Source: Lentzea sp. (GTDB lineage: Bacteria; Actinomycetota; Actinomycetes; Mycobacteriales; Pseudonocardiaceae). From it: a DNA stretch of 11,448 bases. Both the position numbers and the translations under genes were made by a program. The notes beneath the pieces are model-generated. The model was given only the letters and a program-made list of their open reading frames with translations, was not told the origin of the DNA and did not search any database. Position 1 is the first letter of the stretch; each line of letters opens with the position of its first letter. Where the stretch lies: the NCBI GenBank assembly GCA_030146905.1, contig JASLAV010000125.1, positions 1 to 11,448 of the forward strand. The letters are read 5' to 3'. Below are positions 1 through 6,643 of this stretch, one piece after another.

Positions 1-822
1 GGTGCCGGGCGCTCAGCGGTCTTACTTCCCCGGCAGGGACAGCACCCCGGTACAGCGACGGCTCGTACGTTCCGACCGCCTCACCGGCAAGTCCAAGTGA
101 CATCCGCGGTTTCGTCGGCGATGTGGTTCCGGGACCGGTGGGGCGCCGGGGCGCTCAGCAGCCGTTTTTCTCCGGCGGCCCAGCACCCCGGTACAGCGAC
201 GGCTCGTACGTTCCAGCCGCCTCACCGGCGAGTCCGGGTGACACCCGCGGGTTCACCGGCGATGTGGCTCCGGGGCCGGGACGGGTGCCGGGGCGCTCAG
301 CGACCGCACTTCCCGGCAGGCACAGCACCCTGGTACGACGGCGGCCCGTGCGATCCGGCCGCCTCACCGACGTGCCCGGTGACGCCTGCGGGCTCGTCGG
401 CGATGTGGTTCCAGGGTCGGGTGAGGTACCGGGGCACTCAGCGGTCGCACTTCCCGTCAGGCACAGCACCCGGTACAGCGACGGTCCGTGGGTTTCAGCC
501 GCCTCGCCAACGAGCCCGGTGACGACCGCAGGTTCACCGGCGATGCGGTTCCAGGGCCGGTGGAGTGCCGGGCACTCAGCGGTCGCACCCCCGGCAGGCA
601 CAGCACCCCGGTACAGCGACGGCCCATGCGATCCGGCCGCCTCACCGGCGAGTCCAGGTGACACCCACGGGCTCGGCGGCGATGTGGTTCCAGGGCCAGG
701 TGGGATGCCAGGACGCTCAGCGGCCGCACTTCCCCGGCAGCCACAGCAACGGCCCGTGCGTTCCGGCCGCCTCACCGGCGAGTCCGGTGAGGCCCGCGGG
801 TTCGCCGGTGTGGCGCCGGAGC
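1..822. repeat. Degenerate tandem array of ~141-bp units
   Basis: At least six head-to-tail units are visible. Marked by the (G/A)CTCAGCG motif, they start at 11, 153, 295, 436, 574 and 715, with spacings of 142, 142, 141, 138 and 141 bp. The last unit is 108 bp, shortened by internal deletions, and the next occurrence of the motif (823) is the 3' end of the neighbouring gene. Bases 1-10 look like the tail of a further unit, so the array runs off the left edge. Shared landmarks in most units are CACAGCACC, GGTACAGCGACGG, CCGCCTCACCGG and GGCGATGTGG. Unit lengths are not consistently multiples of three and the open frames differ between units, so I do not read it as coding. I see no CRISPR-like short repeat/spacer alternation. 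Function unknown; a VNTR-like intergenic array is the most neutral description. Confidence 0.9.
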
Positions 823-824
823 GC

Positions 825-2261
825 TCAGCGGCCGTACGCCTCCAGCAGGCGCAGCCACACCTCGCTGACGGTCGGAAAGGCCGGAACCGCGTGCCACAAC
901 CGGTCGATCGGGACCTCGCCGACGATGGCGATCGTGGCGGCGTGCAGCATCTCCGCCACGTCCGGACCGGCCAGCGTGACACCGACGACCACCTTCCGGT
1001 CCTCGTCCACGACCATGCGGGCGTGCCCGCGGTAGCCCTCGGCGTGCAGGGAGGAGCCGGCGGTGGCGGCCAGGTCGTAGTCGACGACCCGGATCCGCAG
1101 GCCCGCTGCCTCGGCGGCGGCCGCGGTCAGGCCCACCGACGCGATCTCGGGCTCGGTGAAGACCACCTGCGGCACCGCGCGCTCGTCGGCCGTGGCCGCG
1201 TGGCGGCCCCATCGGGCGTCGTCCACCGGCTCGCCCTTGGCGCGCGCCACGATGGCGTCGCCGACCGCGCGGGCCTGGTACTTGCCCTGGTGCGTCAGCA
1301 GGACACGGCGGTTGACGTCGCCGACGGCGTACAGGCGGCCGTCGCCGGCCGGCGCGCCGCCCTCGCCCACCACGCGCATCGTGTCGTCGACGGTGAGCCA
1401 GGAGCCCGGCGTCAGGCCGATGGCGTCCAGGCCGATGTCCGCGGTGTTCGGGGTGCGGCCGATCGCGACGAGCAGCTCGTCCGCTTCGACCTGCTCACCG
1501 GTGGTGAGGGTGATCTGCACGGTTCCGTCGTCGTTGCGGCGCACCGAACCGGCCTCGGCACCGACGCGCACCGACACGCCGGCCTCCCGCAGGGCCTCGG
1601 TGACCCGCTCACCGACGAACGGCTCCGCGAGGTGCAGCACGCCGTCGCGCGCCAGCATCTCCACCGACGCGCCCAGGCTCGCGAACGCGGTCGCCATCTC
1701 CGAGGCCACCACGCCGCCGCCGATGATCGCGAGCCGGCCGGGAACCTCCTTGGCCGCAACGGTTTCGCGGCTCGTCCACGGTGCCGCGGCACGCAGGCCC
1801 TCGATGTCCGGCACCAGCGCGCCGCTGCCGGTCGCGACGACGACGGCGTGCCGGGCGGTCAACGACGTGACGCCGTCCTCACCGGTCACCTCGACGACCC
1901 CGTCGGAGACGATCCGGCCGTGCCCGCGGTACAGCGGGATGCCCGCCTGCTCCAGCCAGGCGACCTGGCCGTCGTCCTGCCAGTTCGACGCGAAGGCGTC
2001 GCGGCGGCGGAGCACGGCGGCCACGTCCAGCTCACCGGTCACGGCCTCCCGCGCACCGGGCAGGCGCTTCACCGCGCGGAGTGCGGCGGCACTGCGCAGC
2101 AACGCCTTCGTCGGCATGCACGCCCAGTACGAGCACTCACCGCCCACCAGTTCGCGTTCGACGATGGCGACGCTCAGGCCGCCCTGCACCACGCGGTCGG
2201 CGACGTTCTCGCCCACCGGTCCCGCACCGATGACGACGACGTCGTAAGTCCCGGCGACCAC
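825..2261 (-). CDS. FAD-dependent disulfide oxidoreductase, lipoamide dehydrogenase-like
   Basis: The 478-residue length matches class I pyridine nucleotide-disulfide reductases. GAGPVG (12-17) is the FAD-binding Rossmann loop, ATGS (143-146) the family motif, IGGGVVASE (180-188) the NAD(P) loop, and YAVGD (311-315) the second FAD motif. The redox pair is C43/C48 in GGECSYWACMPTK, which keeps the C-x4-C spacing of lipoamide dehydrogenase and mercuric reductase. The C-terminal HPTxxE base is FPTVSE here (F462, E467 kept), so the usual His is absent. The true substrate is therefore open; a low-molecular-weight or protein disulfide is plausible. The GTG start at 2261 is chosen because AAGGAG lies 7 nt upstream. 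It follows the upstream TGA by one base, indicating translational coupling with the DUF308-like gene. A longer in-frame start at 2372 would read through that gene's coding sequence without a ribosome binding site. Confidence 0.9.
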   Translation of the reverse strand: MVAGTYDVVVIGAGPVGENVADRVVQGGLSVAIVERELVGGECSYWACMPTKALLRSAAALRAVKRLPGAREAVTGELDVAAVLRRRDAFASNWQDDGQVAWLEQAGIPLYRGHGRIVSDGVVEVTGEDGVTSLTARHAVVVATGSGALVPDIEGLRAAAPWTSRETVAAKEVPGRLAIIGGGVVASEMATAFASLGASVEMLARDGVLHLAEPFVGERVTEALREAGVSVRVGAEAGSVRRNDDGTVQITLTTGEQVEADELLVAIGRTPNTADIGLDAIGLTPGSWLTVDDTMRVVGEGGAPAGDGRLYAVGDVNRRVLLTHQGKYQARAVGDAIVARAKGEPVDDARWGRHAATADERAVPQVVFTEPEIASVGLTAAAAEAAGLRIRVVDYDLAATAGSSLHAEGYRGHARMVVDEDRKVVVGVTLAGPDVAEMLHAATIAIVGEVPIDRLWHAVPAFPTVSEVWLRLLEAYGR

Positions 2262-2262
2262 G

Positions 2263-2826
2263 TCAGCGCTCCTTCGTGACGCGCAGGCGCAGCGCGGAGA
2301 CGAGGAAGAAGATGCCGCCGACGACCGCGTACCCGGCCACGTTGGACAGCGTGGGATCGGGCGCGGAGGCACCCAGCGCGAAGGTCGTTCCCGCCAGCAC
2401 GGAGATGCCGCCGGCGAGGATCATCGGCCACTGGCCGCCCATCGAGCGGCGGGCGACGGCCACGACCAGCTGGACGAGCCCGGCGATGATCGCCCACGCG
2501 CCCCACACGACCAGGACGGCCGGCACACCGGAGGCACCCGCGACGCCGAGGCCGATCGCGGCGAGCAGGCTGATCACGATGTTCACGTACATCCCGTACG
2601 ACGGCGCGATGGCACGCGACGCGCGGACGTCCACGACGGCCGCGGCCACGTCGAACAGCGGGTACAGCACGAGCAGGGCGATGCCGAGCGCCCCGAGCTG
2701 CGCCCCGGTGGCGAACAGCAGCGCCGCCCAGACCAGGGCGAAGGCGAACCGCACCAGGTAGAGCCTGCGCAGGGCCTGCGCCACCGGGACGGTGGGCGGG
2801 TCGACGGTCGTGTCGGCGGTGGTCAT
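2263..2826 (-). CDS. DUF308/HdeD-like small integral membrane protein
   Basis: A 187-residue protein with about six hydrophobic segments, near residues 22-40, 46-66, 79-99, 101-123, 133-152 and 161-180, separated by short charged loops. The N-terminus is polar and the C-terminus ends in basic residues (RLRVTKER). This repeat of short helices resembles the DUF308/HdeD-type membrane family. The family call rests on overall pattern and not on a diagnostic motif. Its biochemical role is unknown. A GGAAGGAA ribosome binding site precedes the ATG. The gene is first in an operon with the flavin disulfide reductase (stop and next start one base apart), suggesting joint expression and perhaps a membrane stress role. 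The promoter upstream carries two GAACGTTC operators shared with the ohr promoter. Confidence 0.8.
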   Translation of the reverse strand: MTTADTTVDPPTVPVAQALRRLYLVRFAFALVWAALLFATGAQLGALGIALLVLYPLFDVAAAVVDVRASRAIAPSYGMYVNIVISLLAAIGLGVAGASGVPAVLVVWGAWAIIAGLVQLVVAVARRSMGGQWPMILAGGISVLAGTTFALGASAPDPTLSNVAGYAVVGGIFFLVSALRLRVTKER

Positions 2827-2852
2827 GGTGTTCCTTCCGAACCTCAGCGAGA

Positions 2853-2922
2853 ACGAACGTTCTATCTCAACTGAGCATGACCGCTCGACACCAGGAAGTC
2901 AAGACAGAACGTTCTACCTGAT
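2853..2922 (-). promoter_or_regulatory. Promoter with paired GAACGTTC operators, reductase operon
   Basis: On the minus strand a -35 TTGACT (2897-2902) and a weak -10 CATGCT (2874-2879) are 17 bp apart. A distal GAACGTTC (2907-2914) sits 4 bp upstream of the -35 and a proximal one (2855-2862) begins 11 bp past the -10, over the likely transcription start. The two palindromes are 52 bp apart, about five helical turns, compatible with cooperative binding or looping. Every distance is identical to the ohr promoter at 7302-7371. Over the 25 bp from 2898 to 2922 the distal site matches its ohr counterpart at 23 positions. Binding at these places would block polymerase, so a repressor is inferred. 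It is not LexA-like, because the GAAC and GTTC halves have no spacer. Confidence 0.8.
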
Positions 2923-2943
2923 GCATGGGAACACCACGGGCGC

Positions 2944-3885
2944 TCAGGCGAACACCGGTTCCAACGCCTCGAGCCGCGGCAGCCGGACGCCGAGGCTCCT
3001 GGCCTGCGCCAGCACGTCCCTGGCGTAGAGGCCCGCCGACTCACGGCTCATGTGGCCGGTGTGTTCCAGCTCCCGCAACAGGAAGGCCGCCATGTTCTTC
3101 CCGCCGAGTGCCTTCCGCAGGACGAAGGCCAGGACCCCGACCGGCACCCGTGAGACGATCTTGGCGCCCAGCCGCGGAGTTCCGCCCTTGGCCTTCATCA
3201 ACGGGATCATCTCCCTGACGAGCAGGACGACCTCCCCGAGCGCCGCTCGCGACCGCACGAGGGCGGACACCCCGCCGACGGCCAGCGCCTGGCTCAGCAG
3301 CCCGGCGTCCATGATGAAGTGGAACCACAGCCAGTTGCGGAAGTCGCGGTCCTCGGTCACCGAGAAACCCGCGTCCTGGAACAGGGCGCGCACCGCCTGG
3401 TACCTCGCGCCGCGGTTCGAGTCGTCGCAGAACCCCAGGAAGACGGTCTTCATGACACCGCCGGTGAGCCTGGGACCGACGAAGCCCCCGCCACCACCGG
3501 GGAACCCCCAGACGAGCTGATCGGCCGGCAGCGCCGAGACCACCGCGGCGGGGTCCGCCCACACGTTGCCGAACATCAGCACCGTGGCGCCGCCGACGCG
3601 GGTGCTCAGGAACTCGATCGCGCCGTCGAGCTGGTCGTGGTTGACGCTCAGCACGATCAGGTCGTAGTCGTGCCCCGCGTCCAGCTCCTCCCGCATGGTG
3701 ATCGGCCACCGCTCCACGACCGCGGCGCCCTTGTTCCGCCCGTCCCGGACGTCCAGGTCGACCGCGGGGCTGTGCTGCGCCGCCCTGCCGGGCCGGACGT
3801 AGAACTCCACCCGGTGTCCTGCCTTCTCCAACGCCCACCCGTAGAGCGTCGCGATCGAACCGCGTCCGAACATCAGAATCTTCAT
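2944..3885 (-). CDS. Ketopantoate reductase-like (ApbA/PanE family) oxidoreductase
   Basis: A 313-residue protein with an N-terminal dinucleotide fold beginning MKILMFGRGSIATLYG (GxGxxA/G loop at 7-12) and a helical C-terminal half, the layout of 2-dehydropantoate 2-reductase family proteins. FGNVWADP (105-112) occupies the place of the family's substrate Asn segment. In true ketopantoate reductase a catalytic Lys lies in a W-x-K-L-x-x-N segment. By my alignment this protein has LWFHFIMD (186-193), with His189 where Lys is expected and Asp for the Asn. That argues against pantothenate biosynthesis and for another ketone or imine substrate. The ATG at 3885 is chosen because GGAGAG lies 6-7 nt upstream; an in-frame ATG at 3909 would overlap the P450 stop. 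It begins 20 bp after the P450 gene, so the two are probably co-transcribed. Confidence 0.8.
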   Translation of the reverse strand: MKILMFGRGSIATLYGWALEKAGHRVEFYVRPGRAAQHSPAVDLDVRDGRNKGAAVVERWPITMREELDAGHDYDLIVLSVNHDQLDGAIEFLSTRVGGATVLMFGNVWADPAAVVSALPADQLVWGFPGGGGGFVGPRLTGGVMKTVFLGFCDDSNRGARYQAVRALFQDAGFSVTEDRDFRNWLWFHFIMDAGLLSQALAVGGVSALVRSRAALGEVVLLVREMIPLMKAKGGTPRLGAKIVSRVPVGVLAFVLRKALGGKNMAAFLLRELEHTGHMSRESAGLYARDVLAQARSLGVRLPRLEALEPVFA

Positions 3886-3905
3886 CGTGCTCTCCAAAAC
3901 AGGAA

Positions 3906-5096
3906 TCACCAGGCGACGGGAAGGGCTGCCACGCCGTAAACGGAATTGAAAACGCGGAACTCGACCTCGTCGTCCGGTATCGCGAGGGAAAGCGCGGGAA
4001 AACGCCGGAGCAACGCGGGAAAGGCGACGCGCATTTCGAGTCTGGCGAGAGGCGCGCCGAGGCAGTGGTGCACGCCGTGGCCGAACCCGAGGTGCCCGAC
4101 CTCGCCGCGCCGGATGTCGAGCGTGCCGGGATCGCTGATGAACGCGGGGTCGCGGTTGGCGCCGGGAAACGCCACCACGACGGTGTCACCGGCGCGGATG
4201 GTGGCGCCGGCGAACTCCACGTCCTCGGTGGCGGTGCGCTGCACGCCCGTGTGGACGACCGACAGCCACCGCATGAGCTCCTCGACCGCCGGTTCCACTG
4301 CGGCGGGGTCGTCGCGGACCGCGGCCAGCTGATCGGGGTGGCGCAGGAGCGCCAGGGTGCCCAGGGCGATCATGTTGGCGGTGGTCTCGTGCCCCGCGAC
4401 GAGGAGCAGCAACGCGATCCCCGCCAGTTCGGGGGTGGTGAGCTCGTCGCCGTGCTCGCGCGTGAGCATCCCGAGCAGGTCGTCACCGGGGTTCTCCCTG
4501 GTGCGCAGCACGAGCCCGGTCATGTACCGGTGCAGCTCCCGCAGGGCCGAGTCGCGCTCGTGCGCCGGCCGGGAGAGGTCCATGTTGCGCGCGCTGCGCT
4601 CCTGGAACTCGCCGCGCTCCTCCCACGGCACCCCGAGCAGTTCGCAGATCACCAGTGACGGCACGGGCAGCGCGAAGTCCGCGACGAGGTCGGCCGGCGG
4701 ACCTGTGCGCTCCATCGCGTCGAGGTGGTCCTCGATGATCCGCTCGACGCGCGGGGCGAGGTGCCGCATCCGCCGGTGGGTGAACTGACCGGTGAGCATC
4801 CTGCGCAGGCGGTGGTGGTCCGGCGGATCGAGCAGGAGCAGGTTCCCCTCGGCGGCCTGGTCGTCACCGAGCAGCGGTGACGCGTGGGCGTTGCCGAAGC
4901 GTGCCGTGTCGGCGAGAACCGCCTTGACGTCCGCGTGCCGGGTCACGAGCCACGCCGTGCCGCCGAACAACCAGGGAACTCGTGCGAGGCCCTCGTCCGC
5001 TTGCAACTCGAGCAGTTCCGGCACCGGGTCGAATCCCACCCGCCGCATGGGCAGCGGAACATCCGCCAATGGTGAACCGGTGCGCGTTTCCGCCAC
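3906..5096 (-). CDS. Cytochrome P450 (bacterial class I, soluble)
   Basis: A haem monooxygenase of 396 residues, the usual size for soluble actinobacterial P450s. It shows the C-helix HxxxR (H94-R98), the I-helix oxygen-activation motif AGHETT (234-239), the K-helix ExxR (E273-R276), and the haem loop FGHGVHHCLG (338-347) with Cys345 as thiolate ligand. There is no membrane anchor, and no ferredoxin or ferredoxin reductase gene lies in the window, so electrons must come from elsewhere. The GTG at 5096 is preferred because GAGGAG lies 7 nt upstream and the protein then starts MAETRTGSPL, typical of the family; an upstream start at 5153 would add 19 residues over the promoter region. The substrate is not predictable from sequence. 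The operon with a reductase-like gene and a divergent TetR suggests a small secondary-metabolism or detoxification cassette. Confidence 0.95.
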   Translation of the reverse strand: MAETRTGSPLADVPLPMRRVGFDPVPELLELQADEGLARVPWLFGGTAWLVTRHADVKAVLADTARFGNAHASPLLGDDQAAEGNLLLLDPPDHHRLRRMLTGQFTHRRMRHLAPRVERIIEDHLDAMERTGPPADLVADFALPVPSLVICELLGVPWEERGEFQERSARNMDLSRPAHERDSALRELHRYMTGLVLRTRENPGDDLLGMLTREHGDELTTPELAGIALLLLVAGHETTANMIALGTLALLRHPDQLAAVRDDPAAVEPAVEELMRWLSVVHTGVQRTATEDVEFAGATIRAGDTVVVAFPGANRDPAFISDPGTLDIRRGEVGHLGFGHGVHHCLGAPLARLEMRVAFPALLRRFPALSLAIPDDEVEFRVFNSVYGVAALPVAW

Positions 5097-5113
5097 GGGA
5101 GATCTCCTCGGAA

Positions 5114-5140
5114 TTGGTGGCTGACGACCTGTTCCACCAA
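5114..5140. promoter_or_regulatory. Inverted repeat in P450 5' leader
   Basis: TTGGTGG (5114-5120) and CCACCAA (5134-5140) are perfect 7-bp arms with a 13-bp spacer, just upstream of the P450 ribosome binding site. The element could be a regulator site or an RNA hairpin in the P450 leader. The same interval also holds TTCCGCGGAA (5172-5181) and a TTTCCACTTGGC-like stretch (minus strand, near 5150-5163) that resembles half of the TetR palindrome at 5226-5251. Confidence 0.4.
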
Positions 5141-5225
5141 CGTATCCCGCCAAGTGGAAAGCGTCGTCCGATTCCGCGGAAGTGAGATCGATCCCCGCGC
5201 GGGCGACTCACTTCACGTCACCTGA

Positions 5226-5251
5226 GCAACTGGAAATCCTTTTCCAGTTGC
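5226..5251. promoter_or_regulatory. Palindromic operator candidate upstream of tetR
   Basis: GCAACTGGAAA (5226-5236) and TTTCCAGTTGC (5241-5251) are perfect 11-bp arms around a 4-bp centre, ending 14 bp before the chosen TetR ATG. TetR-family proteins typically bind such palindromes between themselves and a divergent target, so autoregulation and control of the P450 operon are inferred. If it is transcribed it would also form a strong hairpin over the tetR translation start region. Confidence 0.7.
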
Positions 5252-5265
5252 GGTTCACTGGAGAA

Positions 5266-5955
5266 ATGGCCGAAACGACCGACCTGCGCGCCGACGCCGC
5301 GCGCAACCGCGCCCTGATCATCGAGGCGGCTCGCGACCTCTTCCGCACGCGCGGCATCGACGTCCCGATGAGCACGATCGCCCGGCGCGCCGGGGTGGGG
5401 GTGGCGACGCTGTTCCGGCGGTTCCCCAGCCGCGACGCGCTGGTGACCGAGGTGTTCGCCGAGCAGAGGGCGCACTGCGAGGCGCTGCTGCACGAGGCCG
5501 TCGCCGACCCCGATCCGGGGAACGGGTTCCGCCGGCTGCTCGAGTTCATGTGCACAGAGCAGCTCGAAGATCGGGGCTTCACCGAAGCGTTCCTCGCGTC
5601 GTTCGCCACCGAGTTCGACTACCTGCAACACGGCGAGGACGCCGAGTCGGAGTTCTACACCCTCGTGCGCCGCGCACAGGAGAGCGGTCAGCTGCGGCGG
5701 GACTTCGCGGTCAGCGACCTGGTCATGCTCCTGCTGGCCAACGCCGGTCTGCGCGGCGCTCCGCGGGAGCACGCCCACGACCTCTCCCGGCGGCTCGTGG
5801 GCTACCTGTTCCAGGCCTTCGGCACCGAGGCCCCGCCGGGGAGCGCGCCACTGCCCCCGGCGAGCCGGTTCGGCCTGGTCGACCACATCACGTCGTCAAC
5901 GGGCGGTAGTCGTAGTGCGGAAGCGGGTGGCCGACCGGGACCACTCGTGAGTTGA
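5266..5955 (+). CDS. TetR/AcrR-family transcriptional regulator
   Basis: A 229-residue regulator. The N-terminal helices (RADAARNRALIIEAARDLF, about 8-26) lead into a helix-turn-helix (MSTIARRAGVGVATLFRRF, about 35-53) that is typical of TetR proteins. The rest is a helical ligand-binding domain that cannot be assigned a ligand. The ATG at 5266 gives the standard family N-terminus. However, GGAG at 5260-5263 is only 2 nt from it, which is unusually close, so a GTG at 5182 remains possible. It is divergent from the P450/reductase-like operon and is the likely regulator of that operon. The last ~22 residues (from about 5888) are low-complexity and overlap the 3' end of a decayed convergent gene. 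The extension may be a read-through product and not a native C-terminus. Confidence 0.9.
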   Translation: MAETTDLRADAARNRALIIEAARDLFRTRGIDVPMSTIARRAGVGVATLFRRFPSRDALVTEVFAEQRAHCEALLHEAVADPDPGNGFRRLLEFMCTEQLEDRGFTEAFLASFATEFDYLQHGEDAESEFYTLVRRAQESGQLRRDFAVSDLVMLLLANAGLRGAPREHAHDLSRRLVGYLFQAFGTEAPPGSAPLPPASRFGLVDHITSSTGGSRSAEAGGRPGPLVS

Positions 5956-6643
5956 CCGCCGTGAGGCAGCCGGAACACAGCAGCTGCCGGAAGACGATCT
6001 CCTCGTCGACGTACTCCGACGGGTCGTGCCAGATGTGCGGCCCGCTTCCGAGGGCACCGTCTCGCGGCAGGCCAGGGAGTGGACGAACGCACCGCCCTCC
6101 AGTGGACCGATCGGCGTGCCGCAGTGGACGCACACCACGGTCGAGTCCACCACCGCGAGGTTGTCGTCGAGCCAGCGGGCCCCTGTCACGTCGGTGCCGG
6201 TCACCGCGAGTTCCGGTGGCAGACCCGCGCCGGCCTCACGCCGGTGCCGCAGCGCCAGGCGGGCCTCACCGGTGGCGGTCGCGTCCACCTCGCGGTCGTC
6301 CCCGAGCACGACGCCGTAGACGTCCCGCGCGGCACCGGCCGACACGCGTGCCTGCCACACGTCCTCGCCGACGCTGCCCGCCGGGCGCAGCAGCGGGTCG
6401 CCCCGTACCCGCCACCGGCCTGCCAGTGCAGGTACAGCGCGTCGCCGGGACCGAGGTCCGACTCACCCTCGCAGGGCAGCACCTCGACCTGGCCGCCGAG
6501 CTCGTCGAGGCCACCGGGGATCGAGGTCGCACCGGCGAGCTGCGGCACGTCGATGCCGCGCACCACGAGGTCGAGCTGGGAGTTGCCGGGTAACCACCGG
6601 CGAGGCACGGCTCATCGGTGAGTTTCGACCTGCTCGAGAACGT
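5888..6643 (-). pseudogene. Truncated, frameshifted hydantoinase B/acetone carboxylase alpha-type remnant
   Basis: Read across frames on the minus strand, this is the C-terminal part of a HyuB/oxoprolinase-type protein. It shows GGYPGNSQLDLVVRG, HWQAGGGYG, then DPLLRPAGSVGEDVWQARVS and ARDVYGVVLGDDREVD, the usual tail of that family. After that comes a region with two CxxC pairs (VCVHCG near 6121-6132, LLCSGC near 5966-5977), probably metal-binding. Frames change near 6588, 6400 and 6042, and each change equals one missing base in a G/C run. Nothing resembling the N-terminal two thirds is found upstream; an in-frame TGA lies at 6644-6646. The intact enzymes act with HyuA-type partners on hydantoins, oxoproline or ketone carboxylation; no partner gene is present. 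The uniform single-base losses could be sequencing errors, but the 5' truncation would remain. Confidence 0.75.

Noticed and set aside
1..822. CRISPR array
   Set aside because: Units are about 141 bp and similar along their whole length. There is no short conserved repeat alternating with unique spacers and no cas gene.
155..982. Minus-strand open frame through the repeats that could suggest a repetitive Pro/Arg-rich protein
   Set aside because: Repeat spacing varies by one base (142/141/138), so the repeated peptide changes frame between copies. The frame also overlaps the end of the reductase gene out of phase, and no ribosome binding site is seen.
123..2279. Very long plus-strand open frame of over 700 codons across the repeat array and antisense to the reductase gene
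   Set aside because: It is antisense to a clear flavoprotein with all family motifs and is Arg/Ala/Gly/Pro-rich without domain features. Long antisense open frames are a normal result of GC-biased third codon positions.
2855..2914. LexA/SOS box interpretation of the GAACGTTC palindromes
   Set aside because: The Gram-positive LexA box has four bases between GAAC and GTTC halves. Here the halves are fused, and the downstream genes are not SOS genes.
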